Notes: generated by a model not told the origin, from the letters alone. Positions 51,630-60,612 are shown, counted from the stretch's first letter. The stretch: DNA of 64,000 bases from JBARKJ01 sp049801375 (GCA_049801375.1 JBARKJ010000042.1:62001-126000); one strand, 5' to 3'. Translations and numbers: made by a program.

Positions 51630-52193
51630 TTATATCTTCCCCACTATGTCCAGCCCCGGCCGGAGTGTGGGCTTTCCAGGCTCCCATGACGCCGGGCATA
51701 CCTCTCCTCCCGCCTCGCGGACGAACTTCGCCGCCTGGAGCTTCCGGAACAGCTCCTTTGCGCTCCTGCCGATGCTGTTGTCGTGCATCTCGTATGCCTT
51801 CAGGACCCCGTCCGGGTCGATAATGAAGCTCCCCCGGAGTGATAGCCCCTCGCCCTCGATATACGTCCCGAACTCCCGGCATACCTTCCCGGCAGGGTCG
51901 GCGGCCATCGGGTATTTTATCTTCTTTATGGACGGCGAGTTGTCGTGCCAGGCCTTGTGCACGAAGACCGTGTCCGTACTGATGCTCATCAGTTCCGCAC
52001 CGAGGGCCTTAAAATCGTCGTACATTTCCGCCGCTTCCTCAAGCTCCGTCGGGCAGATGAACGTAAAATCGGCGGGATAGAAAATGAGGACGAGCCACTT
52101 GTCCCGGTAATTTGAAAATTTAACCTTCTTCGTCTCCTCGTTCTGGTAAACCTCCACCTCCATATCTGCTATCACTTCGCCTATCTTTACCAT
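51630..52193 (-). CDS. 2-Cys peroxiredoxin (AhpC/TSA family)
   Basis: 187 residues. Peroxidatic Cys in DFTFICPTE (near residue 47) and resolving Cys in GGEVCPASW (near 165), typical of AhpC-like 2-Cys enzymes that reduce peroxides. No AhpF/AhpD partner is adjacent. RBS GGAGG, an extended -10 promoter just upstream and a terminator behind show a monocistronic unit. Confidence 0.95.
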   Translation of the reverse strand: MVKIGEVIADMEVEVYQNEETKKVKFSNYRDKWLVLIFYPADFTFICPTELEEAAEMYDDFKALGAELMSISTDTVFVHKAWHDNSPSIKKIKYPMAADPAGKVCREFGTYIEGEGLSLRGSFIIDPDGVLKAYEMHDNSIGRSAKELFRKLQAAKFVREAGGEVCPASWEPGKPTLRPGLDIVGKI

Positions 52194-52215
52194 GCGGACA
52201 CCTCCTTTTTAAATA

Positions 52216-52224
52216 ATTATAGCA
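52216..52224 (-). promoter_or_regulatory. Extended -10 promoter for the peroxiredoxin gene
   Basis: TGCTATAAT on the minus strand 22 bp before the start codon; no good -35 box was seen. Confidence 0.5.
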
Positions 52225-52270
52225 AACAAAATTTGAACCAGGGACTGCACGGATTAACTGGCGGGTGACG

Positions 52271-53395
52271 TTATTTTTTATATGTTATCCTGTAGATTGC
52301 GCTTGCGTAATCGTCCGAAACTAAAAGCGACCCATCCGGCATTACCAGAACGTCCACGGGCCTCCCCCACTCGCTTTCCCCCTGGAGCCATCCCTGGGCG
52401 AATATCTCATACTTGACCGGATGCCTCGTTTTGCTCATCTGAACGAAAGTTACCCGGTATCCGATTTTCTTGCTCCTGTTCCAGGAGCCGTGCTCGGCGA
52501 CGAATACGCCGTTTCTGTACTTCTCCGGGAACATTTTTCCGGTATAGAACCTCATCCCTAAACTTGCCACGTGCGCGGGCAGTTCCAGCTCCGGCAGTGT
52601 AAACTCGGACGCCTTGTGCCCTTTGCCGTATTGCGGGTCGGGGATATTTTTTCCGTGCCAGTACGGGAAGCCGAAATTAAGCCCTTTCTTCGGCGCGCAG
52701 TTCAGCTCGTCAGGCGGCACATTGTCCCCCATCCAGTCCCGGCCGTTGTCGGTAAACCAGAGGAATTTTGTAACCGGGTCCCAGTCGAATCCCACGGTAT
52801 TCCTTACTCCGCGCGCGAAGATCTCAAACCCGTTCCAGCTCGGCCTCATCCTGGTTATGGACGCGAATGGGTCGCCAGGCTCGCAGATGTTGCAGGGCGC
52901 GCCGACCGGGACGTAGAGATATCCGTCCGGGCCGAACCGGATGAACTTCCAGCCGTGCTGTTTCTTCGTGGGGTACTTGTCATATACCACTACCGGCTTG
53001 GGCGGGTCCTTCAGGTGCAATTCGATATTGTCATAGCGCAGGATGCGGCTTATTTCGGCGACGTATAGCGAGCCGTCCTTGAAGGCGACTCCGTTAGGCT
53101 CGTTCAGGTCTTTGGCGATAATATACATCCCCTCCGCCAGGCCGTCGTTGTCCGGGTCGGTAAGGGCATATACTGCGTGGTTCCTCGTCCCAATGAACAG
53201 CGTCCCCTTGTCTCCCAGCGTCATCGAGCGGGCGCCTTTGACATTGCAGCATTTTCCGGCAAAAAGGCTTATATGGAAACCGGGGGGAAGTTTGATATAT
53301 TTAAGTTTGTCAGAAACATCGTCGCTGAAGGCCCGCTGGACTGTTATCAGCCACAGAACGGATACAACCATGAGGAAGAGGGACTTCACACGCAT
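52271..53395 (-). CDS. PQQ-type soluble sugar dehydrogenase (sorbosone dehydrogenase-like)
   Basis: 374 residues with an N-terminal signal peptide (about 1-24), so periplasmic. Six-bladed propeller features: NEPNGVAFKDGSLYVAE, FGPDGYLYVPVGAP, FARGVRNTVGFDWDP, FTDNGRDWMGDN and FVAEHGSWNRSKKIGY. The family oxidises sugars or aldehydes with PQQ; a Cys-rich loop APCNICEPGD is also seen. No pqq genes are present here, so cofactor and substrate are inferred from the fold. Confidence 0.85.
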   Translation of the reverse strand: MRVKSLFLMVVSVLWLITVQRAFSDDVSDKLKYIKLPPGFHISLFAGKCCNVKGARSMTLGDKGTLFIGTRNHAVYALTDPDNDGLAEGMYIIAKDLNEPNGVAFKDGSLYVAEISRILRYDNIELHLKDPPKPVVVYDKYPTKKQHGWKFIRFGPDGYLYVPVGAPCNICEPGDPFASITRMRPSWNGFEIFARGVRNTVGFDWDPVTKFLWFTDNGRDWMGDNVPPDELNCAPKKGLNFGFPYWHGKNIPDPQYGKGHKASEFTLPELELPAHVASLGMRFYTGKMFPEKYRNGVFVAEHGSWNRSKKIGYRVTFVQMSKTRHPVKYEIFAQGWLQGESEWGRPVDVLVMPDGSLLVSDDYASAIYRITYKK

Positions 53396-53483
53396 GGTTC
53401 GCCTCCTTTTTAAGCGACGCTTATATGCTTATGTTATATACAAGTATAGCGCGGAATGGGAATTTGAAAAGTCAGGCGGGAAA

Positions 53484-54083
53484 TCAGCGGGACAATACTT
53501 TCAGCGCTTCCTTTATCAACGCCTCCAGCGCCATATCCTCGCCGCCCACGGCACAGATTTTTTTGACCGCGTCTTCGGCCATATTCTTTTTATAGCCGAG
53601 ATTAACCAGCGCGGATACGGCCTCGTCCCTCTGCCGGCTGGGCGCTCCCAGTACGCACGGGCCGGATTCCGTAGCACCGAGAGCTGCGACTTTATCCTTT
53701 AATTCCAGGATAACCCGCGCGGCGGTCTTCGGCCCCACGCCCGGTATGGTTGAGATTTTCTTCTGGTCGCCCCGCGCAATCGCGTCGGCAAGCTCTCCGG
53801 CGGGAAGACCGGAGATGATAGCGAGCGCGACCTTCGGGCCAATGCCGGATACGGCGGTGAGCGCGAGGAACAGTTCCTTTTCCTTTAACGTGAGGAAGCC
53901 GTAGAGAAGAAGCGCGTCCTCGCGGACGTGGGTGTGGATATTTAGCGAAACCTGGCTCCCGACATCGGGCAGGCCATAGAAAGTGGACAGCGGAATCGAA
54001 GCCCGGTAGCCGACACCGTGGACATCGATTACGACACTGCCAGGGTCCTTTACGAGCAGGTTTCCAGTCAGGCGGGCGATCAT
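53484..54083 (-). CDS. ruvA: Holliday junction DNA helicase subunit RuvA
   Basis: 199 residues: OB domain (about 1-62), two helix-hairpin-helix motifs (VSGIGPKVALAIISGL and IPGVGPKTAARVIL) and the C-terminal domain III that touches RuvB. Length typical. Overlaps ruvC by 4 bp. Confidence 0.96.
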   Translation of the reverse strand: MIARLTGNLLVKDPGSVVIDVHGVGYRASIPLSTFYGLPDVGSQVSLNIHTHVREDALLLYGFLTLKEKELFLALTAVSGIGPKVALAIISGLPAGELADAIARGDQKKISTIPGVGPKTAARVILELKDKVAALGATESGPCVLGAPSRQRDEAVSALVNLGYKKNMAEDAVKKICAVGGEDMALEALIKEALKVLSR

Positions 54084-54604
54084 GTGTGGGTTTTTCTGCC
54101 GCTGCCGGACGGGCGGGAGAGAATAGTCTCCTTCATCCTCGAACTGTGGATATGGCAGATCGCGCAGGCAAGGGCGTCCGAGGCGTCGAACGGCTCCGGG
54201 AGTTTATTCAGTTTCAGGAGGGTCTTAACCATCTGCTGTACCTGCGCCTTATCCGCGCCGCCATATCCCACCACGGCCTGCTTTATTTCTGTGGGGGTGT
54301 ACTCGAAAATGGGAAGGTCGAGGTTCGCCGCCGCGAGAAGCGCGACGCCCCTTGCGTGACCAAGCTTCAGGGCGGACTGGACGTTCTTGGCGAAAAAGAC
54401 GTTCTCTACCGCCACCGCGTCCGGCTTATGCCGTGCAATGACTTCTCCCAGCCCTTCGTACATTTTCTTCAGGCGGTGGGGAAAAGACAGGCGGGAAGAG
54501 GCCGTGACGCGCCCGGCTTCCACAAAAAAAATACGGTTTCCCTCTTCGTCCACGACGCCGAAACCGCTCGCAACGCTTCCAGGATCGATACCAAGGATAC
54601 GCAT
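54080..54604 (-). CDS. ruvC: Crossover junction endodeoxyribonuclease RuvC
   Basis: About 174 residues. Acidic catalytic site: Asp in ILGIDPGSVASGFGVV, Glu in AVENVFFAKN, and Asp residues in FDASDALACAICH. Resolves Holliday junctions. The ATG at 54604 (GGAG 4 nt upstream) is preferred over a GTG four codons earlier. Order yebC-ruvC-ruvA is common. Confidence 0.96.
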   Translation of the reverse strand: MRILGIDPGSVASGFGVVDEEGNRIFFVEAGRVTASSRLSFPHRLKKMYEGLGEVIARHKPDAVAVENVFFAKNVQSALKLGHARGVALLAAANLDLPIFEYTPTEIKQAVVGYGGADKAQVQQMVKTLLKLNKLPEPFDASDALACAICHIHSSRMKETILSRPSGSGRKTHT

Positions 54605-54638
54605 ATTACTCCCCACCCCCGTCTTTGACGGCGCCCTC

Positions 54639-55391
54639 TTAGGCTATTTTCTCCATCACGTCATCGGGGATGTCAAAGTTCGCGTACACGTTCTGCACGT
54701 CGTCGTTGTCTTCGAGGGCATCCATCAGGCGCACCATCTGCTCCGCCTCCTTGCCCTCGAGCTTCACGTACGTCTGGGGTATCATGGTGACTTCCGCGCT
54801 CTCAAACTTCACGCCCTTGTCCTGAAGTCCCTTCTTCACGGCCTCGAAATCCTGCGGGGCGGTTATGATCTCGTAATTGGATTCATCCGGCTCCGACTTC
54901 ATATCCTCCGCGCCCGCATCGAGGGCTACGGTCATCAGCGTATCCTCGTCCGCGCCCGTCTTGTCCACGAGTATATAGCCTTTCTGCGTGAACATCCAGG
55001 AGACGCATCCCGTTTCGCCCATGCTCCCGTTGTTCTTGCTTAACACATGCCGGACCTCGGAGACGGAACGGTTCTTATTGTCCGTAAGGCATTCGATTAA
55101 TAGGGCTACGCCGCCGGGGCCGTAACCCTCGTACGTTATCTCGTCGTATGACACCCCCGGGAGCTCGCCGGTGCCCTTCTGGATAGCGCGCTTGATATTG
55201 TCCTGGGGCATGTTAGCTTCCTTGGCCTTTTCAATCGCGGTGCGAAGGCGCGGGTTGCCGCCCGGGTCGCCGCCGCCAAGCTTCGCCGCCACGGTGAGTT
55301 CCTTGGTTACCTTCGTGAATATTTTGCCCCTCTTTGCGTCCGCCGCACCCTTTTTATGCTTTGTGGTAGCCCACTTTGAATGTCCCGACAT
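54639..55391 (-). CDS. YebC/PmpR-family regulator
   Basis: 250 residues: MSGHSKWATTKHKKGAADAKRGKIF at the start is diagnostic (quoted in part), followed by three domains with an acidic surface. Recently linked to easing translation of proline-rich stretches, formerly seen as a transcription factor. Encoded before ruvC, as in many bacteria. Confidence 0.95.
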   Translation of the reverse strand: MSGHSKWATTKHKKGAADAKRGKIFTKVTKELTVAAKLGGGDPGGNPRLRTAIEKAKEANMPQDNIKRAIQKGTGELPGVSYDEITYEGYGPGGVALLIECLTDNKNRSVSEVRHVLSKNNGSMGETGCVSWMFTQKGYILVDKTGADEDTLMTVALDAGAEDMKSEPDESNYEIITAPQDFEAVKKGLQDKGVKFESAEVTMIPQTYVKLEGKEAEQMVRLMDALEDNDDVQNVYANFDIPDDVMEKIA

Positions 55392-55409
55392 CTGTCCTCC
55401 GCCTTTTAT

Positions 55410-56759
55410 TTAACGTCCAAAAAATTTTTGGAACATACTGGTTTTTTCTTTTTTGGTTTTCTGAAGCACCCTAGCCGATGCCTTGCCCACCGAGCTTTCC
55501 GGCGGACTTTCCGGCGGCCTGTCAGGCAGGCTCTCCGGTACCGGCTCCGGAAGCTTCCTCCCCTCCTCCGGAGGCTTTGCCTGCGGCAGGCTCGGAGGCT
55601 CCTTTGGCTTAGGCGGCAATATTTCCACGGCCGTTATCGCTTCCGCGCCTTCGCCGGAAAGCTCCACGTCCAGGGATACCTTCAGCGTTACCTCTTTCAT
55701 CCCGCCCTGGGTAGTGAGACGCACCGGAAGCGAAAAAGAAAGCTTCGACCCTCCCAGCGTCCTGCACTTCGGCTCATCGTAAGCCAAAAGGTCATTGGCA
55801 GCCGGAACCGGGTCGATTATCGCGTCCAGTTCCTGAATGAAATCATTTTCAGGGACATCGGCAGCCATTTCTCCGATTGGCAAATCCTCGTACTCTTCGT
55901 TTTCCCCGATTTCATCCAGTACCGGGGAAGGGAACGGTGGAAGCTCCAGCCCAGGCTCCGGTTGAAGTTCCGGTTCCAGTTCCAATTCAGGTTCCAATTC
56001 CAGTACCGGCTCCGGCTCCGGTTCAGGTTCCGGCTCAAGCTCCTGATCCGGTATGGAGATATCCGGCGCGGGAATGGACGAGTGGATTTTTATTACATCC
56101 GTCGGGGCTTCACCGGACGCTTTATCGTTCTCATTTTCCCCGCTTAACTCGTCTAAATTTATCTGGTGCCCTTCCGGGTCGTGCTTTAAACTATGGAGAA
56201 TGAATTTCACCATGGCGGTAAGCGTGGGAAGCACGCCTTCGCCTTTTACGGCGGACGCCTCAAAGTATGGAAGTCCTTTGGGGTTTAAATAATCCTCCAT
56301 CTCCTCGACTGTCGCGGCGCCCGGCAAATCTCTTTTGTTGTACTGGATGACTATGGGAAAATCGGCGGTATCGATGCCCATATCCGTGAGGTTCTGCTTT
56401 AAGTTCTCGAAGGACTGGACGTTCTCGTTCATCATCATCTTCTGCGAGTCCGCAACGAAGACGACGCCGTCCGTGCCTTTTAAAACCAGCTTTCTCGTGG
56501 AGTTATAGAATACCTGGCCGGGCACGGTATACAGGTGAAAGCGGGTCCTGAAGCCTTTGATTTTGCCCAGTTCCACGGGCAGGAAATCGAAGAACAGCGT
56601 CCGGTCACCCTGCGTCGAGAGAGAGATAAGCTTCCCTTTGTTATCAGGCCTTATCTTCCCGTACACGCTCTGGATGTTCGTGGTCTTTCCGGACAGACCG
56701 GGGCCGTAATATACTACCTTGGCGTTTATCTCCCTTGTCGCGTAATTTACAAGTGCCAC
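55410..56759 (-). CDS. MglA-like small GTPase with a long acidic, proline-rich tail
   Basis: 449 residues. The N-terminal 195 residues are an MglA-type Ras-like GTPase: NYATREINAKVVYYGPG, P-loop YYGPGLSGKTTN, TVPGQVFYNSTRKLVLKG (G3 region) and QYNKRDLP (G4). MglA normally ends here. A tail of about 250 residues follows with Glu-Pro repeats (241-275), an acidic middle, a possible small beta domain (about 325-385), and a Pro/Glu-rich then basic end. In myxobacteria MglA sets cell polarity and motility. Start is GTG with GAGGA upstream. No MglB partner (Roadblock) is adjacent. EP repeats in the DNA show as short GGTTCC/GGCTCC repeats. Confidence 0.9.
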   Translation of the reverse strand: MALVNYATREINAKVVYYGPGLSGKTTNIQSVYGKIRPDNKGKLISLSTQGDRTLFFDFLPVELGKIKGFRTRFHLYTVPGQVFYNSTRKLVLKGTDGVVFVADSQKMMMNENVQSFENLKQNLTDMGIDTADFPIVIQYNKRDLPGAATVEEMEDYLNPKGLPYFEASAVKGEGVLPTLTAMVKFILHSLKHDPEGHQINLDELSGENENDKASGEAPTDVIKIHSSIPAPDISIPDQELEPEPEPEPEPVLELEPELELEPELQPEPGLELPPFPSPVLDEIGENEEYEDLPIGEMAADVPENDFIQELDAIIDPVPAANDLLAYDEPKCRTLGGSKLSFSLPVRLTTQGGMKEVTLKVSLDVELSGEGAEAITAVEILPPKPKEPPSLPQAKPPEEGRKLPEPVPESLPDRPPESPPESSVGKASARVLQKTKKEKTSMFQKFFGR

Positions 56760-56803
56760 TAAATCCTCTAAATGCTTATTAAAAAATAAAAATCGAGCCT
56801 ATA

Positions 56804-56833
56804 GAAATAGCATGAATGACAGCACTGTGTCAA
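56804..56833 (-). promoter_or_regulatory. Promoter for the MglA-like gene
   Basis: Consensus TTGACA (56828-56833) and TATTTC (56804-56809), 18 nt apart, about 45 bp before the start. Confidence 0.5.
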
Positions 56834-56846
56834 TATAAATTGGCCT

Positions 56847-57596
56847 TTACCTGACCCTGACCACCCACGCCGGATATCCTTCGCGGGCCAGCTTATCAGC
56901 CAGTTCCATCGCTGGTTTCCTCTCCCGGAAACTCCCCGCCTGCACCCGGTTATATGTTACTCCCTTTACCTCCGCCTTCGATATCCTTACGTCCTGATAA
57001 CCAAGTTCCAGCCCCATTCTCAAGTGTTCCGCGTTCTCCGGGTCCGAGAATGCCCCGACCTGCACCCTGTAAAATCCTTTTCCCGAAACGTCCCCGATTT
57101 TCACTTCTTTAATGTATGATATGTCGCGTCCTATCTCCTCTACGATTACCGGCCCGGTGTCCAGCCGGCCTATCGCCCGCGAGGCCCCGCGCGAGATGTC
57201 CAGGTCCACGTCCAATACAAACGGCCCGCGGTCGTTTACCGTCACGACGCACTCTTTCCCGGTCTTCGGGTTTTTTATTTTCAGTTTAGTTCCAAAGGGA
57301 TACGTCTTGTGCGCGCAGCTCAATCCGTCCTCGTCGAATACCTCTCCGGACGCCGTGCGATGCCCTTGAAAACCCGGCCCGTACCAGGAGGCAATCGCCT
57401 CGTAAACCGTCCCGGCGGGCGGCGGCGGCCTGCCTGGTCCGGTATCAGTCAGGGGCATGCCGTTCCTGTCCATCTTCGGGAGCGGACGGTAATTTATCAC
57501 TGGCGGACGGGCTTCCCTTTCCGGGGCGTGCGCGCAGGCGGAGAGGATAAGAAAACAGAGCAGGGTTATCGACAGCTTTTTGTGGAAGTCCGGCAT
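56847..57596 (-). CDS. rlpA: RlpA-family septal-ring lipoprotein with SPOR domain
   Basis: 249 residues. Lipoprotein signal with lipobox LSAC (Cys21), a double-psi beta-barrel (ASWYGPGFQGHRTASGEVF, YPFGTKLKI, VTVNDRGPF) and a C-terminal SPOR domain (about 172-249) that binds denuded septal murein. Some RlpA proteins are lytic transglycosylases. A TTGACA/TATAAA promoter ends only 9 bp before the ATG and no RBS is seen, so the mRNA is predicted to be leaderless. Confidence 0.93.
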   Translation of the reverse strand: MPDFHKKLSITLLCFLILSACAHAPEREARPPVINYRPLPKMDRNGMPLTDTGPGRPPPPAGTVYEAIASWYGPGFQGHRTASGEVFDEDGLSCAHKTYPFGTKLKIKNPKTGKECVVTVNDRGPFVLDVDLDISRGASRAIGRLDTGPVIVEEIGRDISYIKEVKIGDVSGKGFYRVQVGAFSDPENAEHLRMGLELGYQDVRISKAEVKGVTYNRVQAGSFRERKPAMELADKLAREGYPAWVVRVR

Positions 57597-57605
57597 GTAC
57601 GGGAT

Positions 57606-57633
57606 TTTATAAGGGTAAAGGGGCTAATGTCAA
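57606..57633 (-). promoter_or_regulatory. Promoter for rlpA (predicted leaderless mRNA)
   Basis: TTGACA (57628-57633) and TATAAA (57606-57611), 16 nt apart. The predicted start lies 2-4 nt from the rlpA ATG. Confidence 0.6.
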
Positions 57634-58170
57634 TTCATAACTCACCCTCGCTCCCCTCCTAAATCTTAGCGGGGGATGAAGGTAAAAGTTCACAAATAAA
57701 TAGAATGCGTATATTCATTATCAGGATAGGAAAAATGAGGAAAGGCCCGGATAAAATTGACTGAGTTTTCAGATACTTGCAAAATCAAAACCTGATTTTC
57801 CATCCGGCAAAAATCGGCCTGAAATATGGCGTAACTCTTTTAAATATAAGAGGAAAAATCCCTGCGGCGGCTGAAAAAACGATGTATCAAAAACCGCCCC
57901 TGGACCCCCGAAATAGGCCTGTAAGGCCGTTAAGATGGCGTAAAATCGTACCCCATGAAAAAACGGCGAATAAGTCATTTATATGTGAATAGAGGTAAAT
58001 TAACGGCGGGTTGGAACGCTCGGCAGGAAGGATTATTAAGAGCAGAACTCTGCACTAATTTTTAGAGGACAGCAAGCAGAAGATGAAGGGGCCCGAAGCC
58101 CCGTATGCAGATAATGTCATATATTACAAATCTCTCTCATTTAAGTGGTTGGGGCCCAGTTTGGGTTGGC
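57634..58170. other. Noncoding stretch between rlpA and the DUF1269-like gene
   Basis: About 540 bp, more AT-rich than the surroundings, with no ORF that resembles a protein. It holds only a small hairpin GGGGC/GCCCC (58088-58102) just before the plus-strand gene's control region. Short frames of about 70 codons on both strands overlap each other and lack RBS. A small RNA cannot be excluded. Confidence 0.5.
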
Positions 58171-58199
58171 TTGACCAACTCAGATTTCACTGGTAAATT
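58171..58199 (+). promoter_or_regulatory. Possible promoter for the DUF1269-like gene
   Basis: TTGACC (58171-58176) and TAAATT (58194-58199), 17 nt apart, giving a leader of about 85 nt. Confidence 0.4.
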
Positions 58200-58290
58200 T
58201 GGCTGTGTGGACGACCAGACGGAGTTGAATCAAACTGTAATCGTCCATACCACTGTGGTCCGTTACCGTAACAAAAGAAGGAGAAAAATT

Positions 58291-59076
58291 ATGGACAAGA
58301 TGATCGTGACAGTGTTCGACGACGAGAGCAGCGCCTACGAAGGCAGCAAAGCTCTCAGGGAACTCCACGACGAAGGCAACATCACACTGTACGCCGCCGC
58401 CGTCATCGCTAAAGACTCGAAAGGCAAGGTCATCGTCAATCGACAGCCTGACCAGGGGCCGCTCGGAACTGCTCTCGGATTTGCCACGGGGAGTCTCATC
58501 GGGTTGCTCGGAGGCCCTGTCGGGCTCGCTGTCGGAGCAGTGACGGGAACTTTTATGGGTTCACTATCTGATACAGTACAGCTCGGCGTCAGCGACGATT
58601 TCTTGGATGAAGTTTCGCAGCACCTTTCGCCGGGCAAATGGGCTGTAGTCGCCGAAGTTGACGAAGTGTGGATCACTCCGTTGGACACTCGCATGGAAAC
58701 CCTGGGTGGGGTCGTGTTTCGAAGCGCACGCAGTGAGTTCATTGACGCTCAAATCGAGCGGGAGATCGCAGCCGACAAAGCTGAAATCGCTGAGATGAAA
58801 GCCGAGCGCGACAAAGCCGTCGGGGAAGCCAAAGTCAAGCTTCAGGCTAAAATCGATGCCGCCCAGAAAAGGCTGCAGGCCAGACGAGTTAAGCTCGATA
58901 AGAAGATCGAAGCCATCAAGCATGAAGGGGAAGCCAAGATCAAATCGCTGAAAGAACAAGCGGCAAAGGCGAAAAGTGAGACGAAGGCAAAGCTGGAAAA
59001 GCGCCTCGTCGAGGCACTTAACAATCACGAAGCGCGCGTTGACAAGCTGAGAGACAAGCTGAGCAAGGCTGCCTAA
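58291..59076 (+). CDS. DUF1269-like membrane-associated protein with C-terminal coiled coil
   Basis: 261 residues. The N-terminal half is of the DUF1269 type: MIVTVFDDESSAYEGSKAL, the GPLGTALGFATGSLIGLLGG glycine-rich hydrophobic hairpin (about 52-90), and a domain ending near 150. From about 155 to 261 it is a long, highly charged Lys/Glu/Ala coiled coil. Function unknown. Start at 58291 follows AAGAAGGAGA; a longer reading to 58105 lacks an RBS. It has its own promoter and terminator. Its codon choice (more GAA, GCT, GTC) differs somewhat from the neighbours, which may hint at transfer. Confidence 0.8.
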   Translation: MDKMIVTVFDDESSAYEGSKALRELHDEGNITLYAAAVIAKDSKGKVIVNRQPDQGPLGTALGFATGSLIGLLGGPVGLAVGAVTGTFMGSLSDTVQLGVSDDFLDEVSQHLSPGKWAVVAEVDEVWITPLDTRMETLGGVVFRSARSEFIDAQIEREIAADKAEIAEMKAERDKAVGEAKVKLQAKIDAAQKRLQARRVKLDKKIEAIKHEGEAKIKSLKEQAAKAKSETKAKLEKRLVEALNNHEARVDKLRDKLSKAA

Positions 59077-59107
59077 GGGGCGAGCACACCCGCGCGCCAA
59101 CAAATTA

Positions 59108-59138
59108 AAGGGTTGCGGCATAAAACCGCAACCCTTTT
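59108..59138 (+). terminator. Terminator behind the DUF1269-like gene
   Basis: AAGGGTTGCGG/CCGCAACCCTT stem with a 7-nt loop and following TT run. Confidence 0.85.
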
Positions 59139-59187
59139 GCTTTCACTGCCAATCGACTCTAGAATCGCGGCATTAGAAATGCGCCTT

Positions 59188-59739
59188 TTAAATCGCTTTC
59201 AGCTTCTTCCCGGTGTGGTGCACCTCGATACCGAGTATGGTTAGCAGCACACCGAATACTATGGCATAGGTCGCTATCAGCCACAGAAGGCTGAGCGCGC
59301 CGACCGCAGGGTTCCACATCAGCAGGATAGCGAAGACTATGGAGGCGGCGCCGGCAAGGGCCAGCAATACCTCGTGCTTCATTACCTTCCTGAGCCGTAT
59401 CGCGGCGACTATCTCCAGCACGCCGGTGGCCAGTGCCCAGGCGGCGATGTAGATTACGAGCACGAAGGCTGTGATGCCGGGGACAATGTAGGTAACCACC
59501 CCGACGCCTATGCTCATCAGGCCCTCGACGAGGAACAGCCACCAGTCCTCTTTCTCTTTCCGGGAGCCTATGGCCGAGATTGCCAGGAATATCCCGTTTA
59601 CGAACAGGTATGCGCCGATAAAGAACACGAGGGTCGCAAGCGTGACGAGCGGCATCACGAACGCCAGCACTCCGAAGACGATCGCGACGATGCCCCTTAC
59701 TACCGGCTGCCACCAGTATTTGAATAGTGTCTCAAACAT
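59188..59739 (-). CDS. HdeD-family membrane protein (DUF308)
   Basis: 183 residues with six hydrophobic segments in three repeated pairs, the DUF308 pattern (RGIVAIVFGVLAFVMP, EGLMSIGVGVVTYIVPG, LAGAASIVFAILLMWNP). HdeD contributes to acid resistance in E. coli at high cell density; elsewhere its role is open. The ATG at 59739 follows GGAGG with 5 nt spacing; a start six codons earlier is unlikely. Confidence 0.9.
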   Translation of the reverse strand: MFETLFKYWWQPVVRGIVAIVFGVLAFVMPLVTLATLVFFIGAYLFVNGIFLAISAIGSRKEKEDWWLFLVEGLMSIGVGVVTYIVPGITAFVLVIYIAAWALATGVLEIVAAIRLRKVMKHEVLLALAGAASIVFAILLMWNPAVGALSLLWLIATYAIVFGVLLTILGIEVHHTGKKLKAI

Positions 59740-59885
59740 AATAACCTCCACCCGCATTGGCGGGATTTAGTACCCTAACCAACTTAATTATATCACAAAA
59801 AAAGTAATAAGCAGATGCTTAAAACCATTGAATTACCTATGGCTTATAACACTGAGCAGGAAGAGTTATCAGGAGCTTGAAGGGC

Positions 59886-59920
59886 AAAAATAAGGGACAC
59901 ATCCCGTAAGTTGTGTCCCT
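59886..59920 (-). terminator. Terminator behind the DUF1579 gene
   Basis: AGGGACAC/GTGTCCCT stem (59893-59900 with 59913-59920) followed by TTATTTTT on the minus strand. Confidence 0.75.
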
Positions 59921-59944
59921 GAATTTTCCGGATTCAATTTGAGG

Positions 59945-60514
59945 TCAGGCTGCTTTGCTTGGCGCTGCTTTAGCCGCCTCTTTCCTGGTGACCGTCATCT
60001 CCATCTCCTTCGATTCCTTACCCCCCTCGGGAGTGATGTACATTTCATACCCCAGGGTGTTGTCATCCAGGAACTTGGTCACGCTGCGCCAAAGCAGATG
60101 CCCTCTGACGGGGTCGTCAATGCTGCATTCCTGCGTAAGAGTCTTGCCGTCGGCACTGGCGGTACCCTCAAAATAATTGATACCGGTGCTCATATTGTCG
60201 TACCAGATAGATACAATCTTCCCGGTATGGTTGTCGTACCCGATGAGGTTGATGCCGTTGAACTTCTCCCCCATCATATCGCCGGTATATTCCTGTTGCA
60301 GGTAACGCCCTCCGAGGATCATCTTCTGCACGCAGGTGCCTGTGGTTTCCACCGGGGGCTTATCGGGGTCCATCCGCGCCTTGGTACTGGTAACCCAGCT
60401 CCCGGTCAGCTTCTCCAGCAGCTTGTGGACGGGGCCCGGAGTTGCCAGCTTCCTGTACGTTTCCATCATCGAGTCCATGTCCATCTTGCCCTCTTTTTTC
60501 TTCTCTTTATCCAT
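59945..60514 (-). CDS. DUF1579 domain protein
   Basis: 189 residues, soluble, no signal peptide. DUF1579 features: LLEKLTGSWVTSTKARMDPD, GGRYLQQEYTGDMMGEKFNGINLIGYDN and a beta-rich, lipocalin-like C-terminal half. Function unknown. RBS GGGAGG precedes the ATG and a terminator follows. Ends in an Ala/Lys-rich tail. Confidence 0.85.
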   Translation of the reverse strand: MDKEKKKEGKMDMDSMMETYRKLATPGPVHKLLEKLTGSWVTSTKARMDPDKPPVETTGTCVQKMILGGRYLQQEYTGDMMGEKFNGINLIGYDNHTGKIVSIWYDNMSTGINYFEGTASADGKTLTQECSIDDPVRGHLLWRSVTKFLDDNTLGYEMYITPEGGKESKEMEMTVTRKEAAKAAPSKAA

Positions 60515-60612
60515 CTCGAACCTCCCTGCATTTAGCGTTACTTAATACTATAAGTATACCTGAAGGTTGCCTGCGTCGCAGGCGTGAGACTGAGGAGGGC
60601 CGAGGAGGGTAA

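Noticed and set aside
55937..56043. Short GC-rich tandem repeat in DNA
   Set aside because: It encodes the Glu-Pro repeats of the MglA-like protein and needs no separate explanation.
57769..57992. Two overlapping frames of about 70 codons on opposite strands
   Set aside because: Neither has an RBS, a promoter or a recognisable sequence pattern.
60568..60582. Palindrome GCCTGCGTCGCAGGC upstream of the DUF1579 gene
   Set aside because: A short GC-rich stem without a U-run; too little to call a terminator or an operator.
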